A stretch of DNA of 64,000 bases, from the NCBI GenBank assembly GCA_964036045.1, contig OZ038397.1, positions 26,281,346 to 26,345,345 on the forward strand. Reading direction: 5' to 3'. The translations under genes were made by a program, and so were the position numbers. Position 1 is the first letter of the stretch, and the number at the start of each line of letters is the position of its first letter. Below, in pieces: positions 22,621 through 33,835 of the stretch. The notes beneath the pieces were generated by a model. The model was not told the origin of the DNA. It was given only the letters and a program-made list of their open reading frames with translations, and searched no databases. This stretch comes from Eutreptiella sp. 'Long Island Sound 2002'. Taxonomy: Eukaryota; Euglenozoa; Euglenophyceae; Eutreptiales; Eutreptiaceae.

Positions 22621-23150
22621 GTAGCGGCGGGCGGCCGAGGCGGAGGCGGCGCCATGCGGGTGCGGGGCCCGTGGCGGTCGCGGGACGGTGTGGGCGGACC
22701 GGCCGGCGGCCGGCGGTGGCCCTGAGAGCCCCACTCCATGGGGTCGGCGGGCGCGCCGGGGGCACGCGCGCCGCGCAGGCCGGGCCGTGGGGGGCGCATG
22801 TGCAAGGGCGTCGGCGCGCCCGATGCGGGCCCCGCTGCGGGCCGCGGGACCAGCGGCAAGGGCGCAGCGTGGCCTGGGGGCCGAGGCCGGGGCCGTGCGC
22901 GTGGGTAGCGGCGGGCGGCCGAGATGGAAGCGGCGCCATGCGGGTGCGGGGCCCGTGGCGGCCGCGGGGCGGCGCGGGCGGACCGGCCGGTGGTCGGCGG
23001 CGGCCCTGAGAGCCCCACTCCATGGGGTCGGCGGGCGCGCCGGGGGCACGCGCGCCGCGCAGGCCAGGCTGCGGGGGGCGCGTGTGCAAGGGCGCCGGCG
23101 CGCCCGATGAGGGCCCCTCTGTGGGCCGCGGGACCAGCGGCAAGGGCGCA
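22621..23150 (+). repeat. 284-bp tandem repeat, two units
   Basis: GTAGCGGCGGGCGGCCGAG recurs at 22621 and, with GAT in place of GAG-type spacing, at 22905, giving a 284-bp period. The same unit is found in pairs at 32943/33222 and 48558/48831, next to the 3' ends of LINE-A and LINE-B. It may be repeated LINE 3' untranslated sequence. Confidence 0.8.
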
Positions 23151-25335
23151 GCGTGCAGCTGCGCCGGGGCGCGGCATGGGGCCGCGCAGAGGCGCAGCGT
23201 GGGGCTGCGTAGGGGCTGTGCAGGGGCGCAGCGTGGTGCGGTGCAGGGGCGCAGCCGTGTGGGGCGGCGCAGGGGCGCAGTAGTGTGGGGCCGCGCAGGG
23301 GCGCGGCGCGGGGCTGCGCGGGGGCGCAGCGTGGCGCTGCGTAGGGGCTGCGTAGGGGCGCAGCCGTGTGGGGCGGTGCAGGGGCGCAGCCGTGTGGGGC
23401 GGCGCAAGGGCGCAGCGTGGGGCTGCGTAGGGGCTGCGCAGGGGCGCAGCGTGGTGCGGTGCAGGGGCGCAGCAGTGTGGGGCGGCGCAGGGGCGCAGCA
23501 GCGTGGGGCTGCGCGGGGCTGCGCTGGGGCGCAGCGTGGGGCTGCGCAGGGGTGCAGCGTGCGGCCGCGCAGGGGTGCAACGTGGGGCCGCGTAGGAGCG
23601 CGGCGTGGGGCCGCGTACGGGCGCGGCATGGGGCCGCGCAGGGGCGCGGCGCGGGGCTGCGTATGGGCGCGGCATGGGGCCGCGCAGGGGTGCGGCGCGG
23701 GGCTGCGCAGGGACGCAGCGTGGGGCTGCGCAGGGGCGCAGCGCGGGGCCGTGCAGGGGCGCAGTAGCGTGGGGCTGCGCAGGGGTGCAGTGTGGGGCTG
23801 CGCAGGGGCGCAGTGTGGGGCGGCGCAGGGGCGCAGCAGCGCGGGGCTGCGCAGGGGTGCAGCGTGCGGCCGCGCAGGGGTGCAGCGTGGGGCCGCGTAG
23901 GAGCGCGGCGTGGGGCCGCGTATGCACGCGGCATGGGGCCGCGCAGGGGTGCGGCGCGGGGCTGCGCAAGGGCGCAGCGCGGGGCCGTGCAGGGGCGCAG
24001 CGTGGGGCCGCGCAGGGGCGCAGCAGCGTGGGGCTGCGCAGGGGCGCAACGTGGGGCTGCGCAGGGGTGCAACGTGCGGCCGCGCAGGGGTGCAGCGTGG
24101 GGCCGCGTAGGAGCGCGGCGTGGGGCCGCGTATGGGCGCGGCATGGGGCCGCGCAGGGGTGCGGCGCGGGGCTGCGCAGGGACGCAGCGTGGGGCTGCGC
24201 AGGGGCGCAGCGCGGGGCCGTGCAGGGGCGCAGTAGCGTGGGGCTGCGCAGGGGTGCAGTGTGGGGCTGCGCAGGGGCGCAGTGTGGGGCGGCGCAGGGG
24301 CGCAGCAGCGCGGGGCTGCGCAGGGGTGCAGCGTGCGGCCGCGCAGGGGTGCAGCGTGGGGCCGCGTAGGAGCGCGGCGTGGGGCCGCGTATGCACGCGG
24401 CATGGGGCCGCGCAGGGGTGCGGCGCGGGGCTGCGCAAGGGCGCAGCGCGGGGCCGTGCAGGGGCGCAGTAGCGTGGGGCTCCGCACGGGCGCAGCGTGG
24501 GGCGGCGCAGGGGCGCAGCAGCGCGGGGCTGAGCAGGGGCGCAGCGCGGGGCAGCGCAGGGGCGTAACGTGGGGCTGCGCAGGGGCGCAGTAGTGTGGGG
24601 CTGCGCAGGGGCGCAGCGCGGGGCTGGGCAGGGGCGCAGCGTGGGGCCGCGCAGGAGTGCAGTGTGGGGCCGCGCATGGTCGCGGCGCGGGGCCGCGCAG
24701 GGGCGCGGCGTGGGGCTGCGCAGGGGCGCAGCGTGGGGCTGCGCGGGGGCGCGGTGCGGGGCTGCGCAGGGGCGCAGCAGTGTGGGGCCCTGAAGGGGCG
24801 CAGCAGCGTGGGGCTGCGCAGGGGCGCAGCGTGGGACCGGTTAGGGGCGCAGCGTGGGGCTGTGCGGGGGCGGAGCGTGGTGCGGCGCAGGGGCGCAGCA
24901 GTGTGGAGCGGCGCAGGGGCGCAGCAGTGTGGGGCTGCGCAGGGGCGCAATAGCATGGGGCTGCGCAGAGGCGCAGGGCGGGGCCGCGCATGGGCGCGGC
25001 ATGGGGGCGTTGAGGGGTGCAGCAGCGTGGGGCTGCGCGGGGGCGCAGCGCGGGGCTGCGTAGGGGCGCACCGTGGGGCGGCGCAGGGGCGCAGCGTGGT
25101 GCGGCGCAGGGGCGCAGCAGTGTGGGGCGGCTCCGGGGCGCAGCAGTGTGGGGCTGCGCAGGGGCGCAGCGCGGGGCTGCGCAGGGGCGCAGCAGCGTGG
25201 GGCCGCGCAGGGGAGCAGCAGTGTGGGGCGGCGCCGGGGCGCAGCAGTGTGGGGCTGCGCAGGGGCGCAGCGCGGGGCTGCGCAGGGGCGCAGCAGCGGG
25301 GTGCCGCGCAGGGGAGCAGCAGCGTGGGGGGGCGG
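23151..25335 (+). repeat. 23-bp GC-rich minisatellite, block 1
   Basis: Unit GGGGCTGCGCAGGGGCGCAG plus CGT (23 bp) with 26-bp variants carrying an extra CAG. Each unit has a potential hairpin (GCGCAGC-GTGGG-GCTGCGC) and two G4 runs. There is a higher-order duplication: about 23580-24000 is repeated 469 bp downstream. Three units make 69 bp, so all six frames stay open for hundreds of codons with 23-residue periodicity. Confidence 0.92.
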
Positions 25336-25863
25336 CGGGGTCACGGCGTGCACGTTGGGGGGGGGGGGGGCTGTGGGCTGGTGGGTGGGCGCGCGCGCGA
25401 GGGGGACGGGGGTAGGGTGAGCTCAGCCGCAGAGCGTCACCGTGCGGCCTACCGGGCAGAGGAGCGGCCGGGGCTGGCCAAAGTCGGCCGGGGAGCCCGG
25501 GGCGCTCGAGGTGTCGGGGGGGGCGCGGTCAGCGGTGGGGCCCGCACCCCGCTCGGCGGGGACGAATCCCGCCGAGCATCATCCATGGGGGCGAATCCTG
25601 GTGGAGGCGGGGGGGAGCGCCACGCCGTCCCCTCGCGGCCGAACCGGACCGGGACGGGCCCCGCCGGATGGATACCGGGGGGGCGGGCGGGTCTGGGCAC
25701 CGGGGCTCCGGGGCCCAGGTCCATGGTGGTTGTGGGCCGGCGCGGGGGAGACCGGGCAGGCCCCTGGGTTGCGGCTGGTGAGGGGGGGCGTGGAAGGGCC
25801 GGGCGGGCTCGGGGGCGAACCCCGAGAGGCCCCCGGGGGCCGGGCGAGGGCTCCCGAGGGCAT
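25336..25863 (+). repeat. GC-rich module fragment inside the 23-bp array
   Basis: Matches 31275-31795 and 42660-43165 in order (GTGCACGTTGGGGG, GTGGGCTGGTGGGTGGGCGC, GGCCAAAGTCGGCC, CGAACCCCGAGAGGC). It ends at CGAGGGC, where the 23-bp array resumes. It looks like a recombination patch between the module and the array. Confidence 0.8.
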
Positions 25864-28800
25864 AGCAGTGTGGGGCGGTGCAGGGGCGCAGCAGCGCGGG
25901 GCTGCGCAGGGGCGCAGCGTGGGGCTGCGCAGGGGCGCAACGTGCGGCCGCGCAGGGGTGCAGCGTGGGGCCGCGTAGGAGCGCGGCGTGGGGCCGCGCA
26001 TGGGTGCGGCATGGGGCAGCGCAGGGGCGCGGCGCGGGGCTGCGCAGGGGCGCAGCGTGGGGCTGCGCAGGGGCGCAGCGCGGGGCCGCGCATGGGCCCG
26101 GTATGGGGCCGTGCAGGGGCGCAGTAGCGTGGGGCTGGGCGGGGGCGCAGCGTGGGGCGGCGCAGGGGCGCAGCAGCGCGGGGCTGAGCAGGGGCGCAGC
26201 GTGGGGCCGCGCAGGGGCGCAGCGCGGGGCAGCGCAGGGGCGTAACTTGGGGCTGCGCAGGGGCGCAGTAGTGTGGGGCTGCGCAGGGGCACAGCGTGGG
26301 GCTGGTCAGGGGCGCAGCGTGGAGCTGGGCAGGGGCGCAGCGTGGGGCCGCGCGGGGGTGCAGTGTGGGGCCGCGCATGGGCGCGGCGTGGGGCTGCGCA
26401 GGGGCGCAGCAGCGCTGGGCTGCGCTGGGGCGCAGCGTGGGGCTGCGCGGGGGCGCGGCACGGGGCTGCGCAGGGGTGCAGCAGCGTGGGGCAGCGCAGG
26501 GGCGCAGCGTGGGGCTGGGCGGGGGCGCAACGTGGGGCGGCGCAGGGGCGCAGCAGCGCGGGGCTGAGCAGGGGCGCAGCGTGGGGCAGCGCAGGGGCGC
26601 AGCGCGGGGCAGCGCAGGGGCGTAACGTGGGGCTGCGCAGGGGCGCAGTAGTGTGGGGCTGCGCAAGGGCACAGCGTGGGGCTGGTCAGGGGCGCAGCGT
26701 GGGGCTGGGCAGGGGCGCAGCGTGGGGCCGCGCGGGGGTGCAGTGTGGGGCCGCGCATGGGCGCGGCGTGGGGCTGCGCAGGGGCGCAGCAGCGCTGGGC
26801 TGCGCTGGGGCGTAGCGTGGGGCTGCGCGGGGGCGCGGCGCGGGGCTGCGCAAGGGTGCAGCAGCGTGGGGCAGCGCAGGGGCGCAGCGTGGGGCTGCGC
26901 AGGGGCGCAGCGTGAAACTGAGTAGGGGCGCGGCGTGGGGCCGCGCAGGAGTGCAGCGTGGGGCCGCGTATGGGCGCGGCATGGGGCCGTGAAGGGGCGC
27001 GGCGCGGGGCCGCGCAGGGGCGCAGCAGCGTGGGGCTGCGCAGGGGCGTTGCAGCGCGGGGTTGCGCCGGGGCGCAGCGTGGGGCCGCGAATGGGGCGCA
27101 GCGGGGGGCTGAGTAAGGGCGCAGCAGCGCGGGGCTGCGCAAGGGCGCAGCGTGGGGCTGCGCAGGGGCGCAGCAGCGTGGGGCTGCGCCGGGGCGTGGT
27201 ATGGGGCCGTGAAGGGGCGCAGCAGCGTGGGGCCGCGCACGGGCGCAGCGTGGGGCTGCGTAGGGGCGCAGCGTGGTGCAGCGCAGGGGCGCAGCGCGGG
27301 GCTGCGCAGGGGCGCAGCGTGGGGCTGCGCAGATGCGAAGCGCGGGGCTGCGCAGGGGCGCAGCAGCGTGGGGCCGCGCAGGGGAGCAGCAGCGTGGGGC
27401 TGTGCAGGGGCGCAGGGCGGGGCTGCGCAGGGGCGCAGCGTGGGGCTGCGCAGATGCGAAGCGCGGGGCTGCGCAGGGGCGCAGCAGCGTGGGGCCGCGC
27501 AGGGGAGCAGCAGCGTGGGGCTGTGCAGGGGCGCAGCGCGGGGCTGGGCAGGGGCGCAGCGTGGGGCCGCGAAGGAGTGCAGCGTGGGGCCGCGTATGGG
27601 CGCGGCATGGGGCCGTGCAGGGGCGCGGCGCGGGGCCGCGCAGGGGCGCAGCAGCGTGGGGCTGCAGAGGCGCGCAGCAGCGTGGGGCTGCGCCGGGGTG
27701 CGGCATGGGGCCGTGCAGCGGCGCGGCGCGGGGCCGCGCAGGGGCGCAGCTGCGTGGGGCTGCGCAGGGCCGTAGCAGCGTGGGGCCGCGCCAGGGCGCG
27801 GCACTGGGCCGTGCAGGGGCGCCGCAGCGTGGGGCTGCGCAGGAGCGCAGCGTGGGGCTGCGTAGGGGCGCAGCGTGGGGCTGCGCAGGCGCGCGACCGT
27901 TTCGGGCGGCGCAGGGGCGTAGCAGTGCGGGGCCGCGCAGGGGCGCAGCGCGGGGTTGCGCAGGGGCGCCGCGTGGGGCTGCGCAGGGGCGAAGCGCGGG
28001 GTTGCGCAGGGGCGCAACAGCGTGGGGCCGCGCAAGGGTGCAGCGTGGGGCTGCGCAGGGGCGCAGCGAGGGGCTGGGCAGGGGCGCAGCGTGGGCCCGT
28101 GCAGGAGTGCCGCGTGGGGCCGCGTATGGGCGCGGCATGGGGCCGCGCAGGGGCGCGGTGCGGGGTTGCGCAGGGGCGCCGCGTGGGGCTGCGCAGGGGC
28201 GAAGCGCGGGGTTGCGCAGGGGCGCAACAGCGTGGGGCTGCGCAGGGGTGCAGCGTGGGGCTGCGCAGGGGCGCAGCGAGGGGCTGGGCAGGGGCGCAGC
28301 GTCGGCCCGCGCAGGAGTGCCGCGTGGGGCCGTGTATGGGCGCGGCATGGGGCCGCGCAGGGGCGCGGTGTGGGGCTGCGCAGGGGCGCAGCGTGGGGCT
28401 GCGTGGGGGCTGCGCAGGGGCGCAGCGTGGGGCTGGGTAGGGGCACTGCGTGGGGCTGGGTAGGGCGGCAGCATGGGGCCGCGCACGGGCGCGGTGCGGG
28501 GCTGCGCAGGGGCGCAGCGTGGGGCTGCGTAGGGGCTGTGCAGGGGCGCACCGTGGGGCTGCGCAGGGGCGCAGCGTGGGGCTGCGCAGAGGCGCAGCAT
28601 GGGGCCGCGCAGGGGCGCGGCGCGGGGCACTGCAGGGGCGCGGCGCGGGGCCGCGCAGGAGCGCAGCAGCGTGGGACTGCGCAGGGGCGCGGCATGGGGC
28701 CGTGCAGGGGCGCAACAGTGTGGGGCCGCGCAGGGGCGCAGCGTGGGGCTGTGTAGGGGTGCAGCGTGGGGTTGCGCAGGGGCGCAGCGCGTTGCGGCGC

Positions 28801-30045
28801 AGGGGCGCAGCAGTGTGGGGTGGCGCAGGGGCGCAGCAGTGTGGGGCTGCGCATGGGCGCAGCGCGGGGCTGCGCAGGGGCGCAGCGTGGGGCCGCGTAT
28901 GGGCGCGGCATGGGGCCGTGCAAGGGCGCGGTGCGGGGCTGCGCTGGGGCGCAGCAGCGTGGGGCTGCGCAGGGGCGCAGCAGCGTGGGGCTGTGCAGGG
29001 GCGCAGCAACCTGGGGCTGCGCAGGGGCGCAGCAGTGTGGGGCTGCGTAGGGGCGCAGTAGCGTGGGGCTGCGCAGGGGCGCAGCAGCGAGGGCTTTGCA
29101 GGGGCGTAGCAGCGTGGGGCTGTGCAGGGGCGTAGCAGCGTGGGGCTGCGCTGGAGTGCAGCGTGGGGCTGCGCAGGGGCGCAGCTGCGTGGCGCTGCGT
29201 AGGGGCGCAGCAGCGCGGGGCTGCGCAGGGGCGTAGCGTGGGGCAGCGCTTGGGTTGTGCGTTGCGCAAAGGTGTAGTATGGGGATGTGCAGGGGCGCAG
29301 CGTGGGGCGGCGCGGGGGCGCAGCGGCGTGGGGCTGCGCAGGGGTGCAGCTGCGTGGGGCTGCGCAGAGCAGCCGTGTGGGGCGGCGCAGTGGTGGGGGG
29401 GCTGCGTAGGGGCGCAGCGGCATGGGGGTGCGCTGGGGCGCAGCGCGCGGCTGTACAGGGGCGCAGTGCGGGGCTGCGCACGGGCGCAGCGTGGGGCTGC
29501 GCAGGGGCGCAGCAGCGTGGAGCTGCGAAGGGGCGCAGCGCGGAGCAGCCCAGGGGAGCAGCGTGGGGCTGCGCAGGGGCGCAGCGAGCGGCGGCGCAGT
29601 GGTGGGAGGCTGCGCAGGGGCGCAACATGGGGCCGCGTATGGGCGCGGCGCGGAGCTGCGCAGGGGCGCAGCAGCGTGGGGTTGCGCAAAGGTGTTGTAT
29701 GTGGCTGCGTAGGGGCGCAGCGTGGGGCCGCGCAGGGGCGCAGCAGCGTGGGGCCGCGCAGGGGCGCGGCAGCGGGGGGCTGTGCAGGTGCGCATCAGCG
29801 TGGGGCTGCGCAGGGGCGCAGCAGTGTGGGCTGCGCGGGGGCGCAGTGGCGTGGGGCCGCGCATGGGCGCAGCAGCGAGGGCTGTGCAGGGGTGCAGCAG
29901 CGGGGGGATGCGAAGGGGCGCGGCGTGGGGCTGCGCATGGGCGCGGCAGCATGGGGCCGTGCAGGGGCGCGGCAGCGCGGGGCCACGCAGGGGCGCAGCA
30001 GTGTGGGGCTGCGCAGGGGCGCAGCGGCGTGGGGCTGTCGTGCAG
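25864..30045 (+). repeat. 23-bp GC-rich minisatellite, block 2
   Basis: Same unit as block 1, more variable toward 30 kb. Local higher-order repeats: 380-bp offset (26301 and 26681), 121-bp offset (27331 and 27452) and 210-bp offset (27961 and 28171). The very long open frames here, up to about 1,550 codons on the minus strand, have repeat-driven Ala/Pro/Arg/Cys composition and no domain, so I do not call genes. Confidence 0.92.
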
Positions 30046-30594
30046 GGTAGAGGAAGGGGCGGCGTGAGGGCGGCGGGGGGTGTGGGGCCCTGCTCGACAG
30101 ACAACGGTCCAGAGCTGGGCCCCTGGTGGGAGGCCGGGGGCGGCGTGGGGCGCGTGGGGGGCGTGCCGTGGAGTGGTGTGGGGGTGTGGCCTGCTACCTA
30201 GCCGTGCACTACGAGGATGTGGCGAGGAAGACGCAGGGGAACTGAGGCCGGAAAGCCTGGGGATGGGGGCCGGGGCGCTGGCGGCGGGTTATCCGCGGCT
30301 GGGATGGCCGGGGTGCCCTGGGGTCCCGTGGGGGCGGAGGCTCCCCACGTCGGCCGGGTGCGAAACCACGACCTGTGTTTCCGTCACCGAAGTTCTTAGG
30401 GTTCTACCCCAGGAACTTACCCGCCGCGGGGACTGTGGGCCGGGTTGGCCAAGGGGGATGACAATGAAGAGGAAATGGGGGGCCAGGATGAGCCTGGCGG
30501 TCGGCACCTTCCTTCGGCCTGGGGGAGGCCGTTGCCCGGGGCTATTCCCTTCCTCCCGTGGCCGTGGTGCTGTGGTGGGTGGTGGTGTGGCTAC

Positions 30595-30646
30595 CCCCCA
30601 ACGGGGGTCTGTGCCCGGTGCCGTGGGTACAGACCCCCGTTGGGGG
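30595..30646. repeat. 18-bp perfect inverted repeat
   Basis: Arm CCCCCAACGGGGGTCTGT (30595-30612) and its exact reverse complement (30629-30646) flank a 16-nt loop. The equivalent in M3 (about 41976-42027) has mismatches in the stem. Confidence 0.85.
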
Positions 30647-32138
30647 CGGGTACGAAGCGCCCGGTCGCCTCGTCCCCCCTGCACAACAGCCCGCCAGGCG
30701 CCGGTTGGCATTTAGCGCCAGCTGTCGTGGGGGGGGGCGCTCGGGGCAGTGCGGGGCCCCTCCGCTCTCCTGGCGGCCCGCACTGCCCGTATAATGCAAC
30801 AAGGGGCGGCGCGGGCTCGAACCGCACGCGCGGGCCGCGCCGCCCCAGCCGGGGTGGGGGACAGGGGGGGGACGTGGGGGGGGTCAGGGGGTCGCGGCAG
30901 GTGGATGGAGGGTGGCGGGGGCTCGAACCGCGCACCGGCGGGCCCCACCACCCTCTAGTCGGGAGGCGCAGCTGCAGGGGTTCTGGGGCCCCACCCAGGG
31001 GCCTTCGGCCCCCCCCCCGTGCGGTTTTGGTGTGGGGGAGGGGAGGCAAAGGCCACTCGCGGCCATGACACATGGTGCATAGGGAGGGAGGTATGACACA
31101 TGCAACGCCATGATGCGTGTGGCAGGGGGAAGGGGTGCAAGGCCTGGACCCCCACCGCGTGCGGGGGGTCCTCTTGTTCGCAAGGCGGCCGTCCGTCGGC
31201 GGCTGCGGCAGCCCACCTCGGGGGCTTCGCTACCCGAGAGAGGAGGGGCGGGAGAGTGGGGGGGCGGTGGGGGCCCGGCGTGCACGTTGGGGGGGGGGGG
31301 GGCTGTGGGCTGGTGGGTGGGCGCGCGCGCGAGGGGGACGGGGGTGCGGTGAGCTCAGCCGCAGAGCGTCACCGTGCGGCCGACCGGGCTGAGGAGCGGC
31401 CGGGGCTGGCCAAAGTCGGCCGGGGAGCCCGGGGCGCTCGAGGTGTCGGGGGGGCCGCGGTCAGCGGTGGGGCCCGCACCCCGCTCGGCGGTGACGAATC
31501 CCGCCGAGCATCATCCATGGGGGCGAATTCTGGTGGAGGCGGGGGGAGCGCCACGCCGTCCCCTCGCGGCCGAACCGGACCGGGACGGGCCCCGCCGGAT
31601 GGATACCGGGGGGGCGGGCGAATCTGGGCACCGGGGCTCCGGGGCCCGGGTCCATGGTGGTTGTGGGCCGGCGCGGGGGAGACTGGGCAGGCCCCTGGGT
31701 TGCGGCTGGTGAGGGGGGGCGTGGAAGGGCCGGGCAGGCTCGGGGGCGAACCCCGAGAGGCCCCCGGGGGCTGGGCGAGGGCCCCCGAGGGCGGCCGTTC
31801 CTTGAGGGGGGGGGGGGGGTTGCTCCCTGCCCGGGGGACGACGGGGGCCCCTCTTGAGCGAGGGGGGGGGGGAGGGCGTGTATCGCCCGGTGTAGGGCCA
31901 TGTCAATTCATGGCCGCGCGGCATGGGACTATATCCCCAACCCTCCGCGCCGGAGTCCCTTTTTTGGGGGGGCTGAGGGGGGGGGGGGGCTGGCGGTTGT
32001 TGTGTGCACCCACCCATGCGCGGGGGGGGTCGCCGGAGGGGGCTCCGTCCGGCTTGGCTGATAAAACCCGGTGGCGTCCCCTGGGCTCGTGGGCCCCTTC
32101 GAAGAAGAACCTCGGATTCGCCGGGGGGGACTCCGCCT

Positions 32139-32254
32139 TATGGTGTGGTATGGTATGGTATGGTATGGTATGGTATGGTATGGTATGGTATGGTATGGTA
32201 TGGTATGGTATGGTATGGTATGGTATGGTATGTTGTTGTTGTTGTTGTTGTTGT
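32139..32254 (+). repeat. (TATGG)n(TTG)n composite microsatellite, copy 3
   Basis: About 18 TATGG units then seven to eight TTG units, with the conserved left flank (GAAGAACCTCGGATTCGCC) and right flank (CAGCACGTGCCGGCGGGAG). Confidence 0.95.
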
Positions 32255-33477
32255 GGCACCCAGCACGTGCCGGCGGGAGAAATTGCCAAACACGCTCTCC
32301 GTGGGCAGGGCGCAAGGGAGCAGTCGGCCGGCGTCACGCTGGCCGGGCGTGTGCCGACGACGACCGAGGGGGGGGGGGGGGCATGGTGTGGGGGGGGGGC
32401 GTGTGCGTGGGGAAGGGAGGGGCCACCTGTGAGTTACCCTGGTGCCCTCCCCCGTCTCGCGGGGGGAGAGTGACCCGACCTGTGCGGAGCGGCTGTGGAG
32501 GGGGTGGAGGGCGGGGCGGGGACCTTGGGGTGGGGAAGGCACGCCCGGGTCCGCGGTCACTCCGCGCCTTGCCCGAACATCCCGCCGAGGTGGCCGTTCC
32601 TCGTGTGTGGCCGTGGCGTGGCCGGGGGCGCTGGCCCGTGCGTCTAGCCTTCTGCGGGGGCGAGGGGAGGCCCGGGAGTTGCTTTCTGCCGGCGCGTAGT
32701 CACCTTTGCAAGTGTTGTGGTGTGGCTGCCTCGTCCCCGGTGGTGCGGGCGCGCGCGCGCGTCGGTCATTGGGGAGGGAGGGCACAAGGGCGGGAGCACA
32801 AGAGCACTATCATGGGTATACGGTTGCTGGCGTGTTGTGTATGGTTCAGGTGCTATTCCCTGGTGCCTGTCCCTGTGTCCCGCTTGCGGGAGGTCGCGCG
32901 GCACGGCCGGCGGGGGAGTCGAGGCCTGGGCCGGGCGCATGGGTAGCGGCGGGCGGCCGAGGCGGAGGCGGCGCCATGCGGGTGCGGGGCCCGTGGCGGT
33001 CGCGGGGCGGTGCGGGCGGACCGGCTAGCGGCCGGCGGTGGCCCCGAGTGCCCCACACTGTGGGGTCGGTGGGCGCGCCGGGGGCATGCGCGTCGCGCAG
33101 GTCAGGCTGCGGGGGGCGCATGCGCTAGGGCGTCAGCGTGCCCGATGAGGGCCCCACTGTGGGCCACGGGACCAGCGGCAAGCTGGAAGCGTTGCCTGGG
33201 GGTCGAGGCCGGGGCCGGGCGCGTGGGAGCGGCGGGCGGCCTAGGCGGAAGCGGCGACAACGGGCTCGGGTGCCCGAGGCGGGTGCGGGGCGGTGTGTGC
33301 GGGCCGGCCGGTGGCCGGTGGCCTCACTGAGAGTCCCACACGGAGGGGTCGACGGGCGTGCCGGGGGCCTACGCGACGTGCAGGTCGGGCAGCAGAGGGC
33401 GGACGTGCAGGGTGTCGGCGTGCCCGATGAGGACCTCACTGAGGACCGAGGGGTTCGCGGTTGCCCGGGGGGGCCTC

Positions 33478-33835
33478 AATTGGTCAGGTGTGGACCCGCC
33501 ACTTAGCTCCAGCCGCGCCTGCCTCACGACCTTCATCGCCATCTCAGTTCCATGATTGTCCGTGTCACGCAGACAGTGCTTTGCAGTTCGTCCCGTCCCT
33601 CGTCCCTGGATGGGGTAAGAGTCGGGCTGCTTCTACAGGGTTCAGGGCATTGTCGCCTTCGGACTGAGTTTGGGGCGTAGCGTTTGTTGTGTCCCACTTT
33701 GGCTCCCACCGTCGCACTGGCATGCTCGCTTGCGCTGGCCCCTCTCGGCCACACACCTGTGTTTCCGGGTCACCTGGTCGTGGGGGGTGGGGCGGTCAGA
33801 GGTCACCCTTGTGGGCCACTGCCACCGGCCCCGGG
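33478..33835. mobile_element. ~358-bp insertion specific to LINE-A 3' region
   Basis: LINE-B reads straight from GTTGCCCGGGGGG into GGTGGCGGCGAGGAGCGG (about 49079-49105). LINE-A has 358 bp of unrelated, less GC-rich sequence between the same two points, bordered on both sides by CCCGGGGGG-like sequence that could be a target duplication. It may be a SINE or other small element. No gene is recognised. Confidence 0.55.

Larger units (their letters stand above)
30060..33477 (+). repeat. GC-rich composite module M2 (downstream of LINE-A on the minus strand)
   Basis: An ordered set of segments also seen at 41491-43720 (M3), 44991-45710 (M4) and 46990-49085 (M5). It begins near TGCTCGACAGACAACGGTCC and includes a perfect hairpin (30595-30646), GGCCAAAGTCGGCC (31405), the composite microsatellite (32139-32254), TGAGTTACCCTGGTGCCCTC (32430), and two ~280-bp units (32943 and 33222). 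No coding potential is convincing; frames are GC-driven. It may be a long LINE 3' region or an independent repeat. Confidence 0.75.

Noticed and set aside
22203-30104. Very long open frames (up to about 1,550 codons) on both strands in the GC-rich region
   Set aside because: They follow the 23-bp period through all frames, have 23-residue repeats of Ala/Pro/Arg/Cys or Gly/Ala/Arg, overlap antisense equivalents, and carry no domain.
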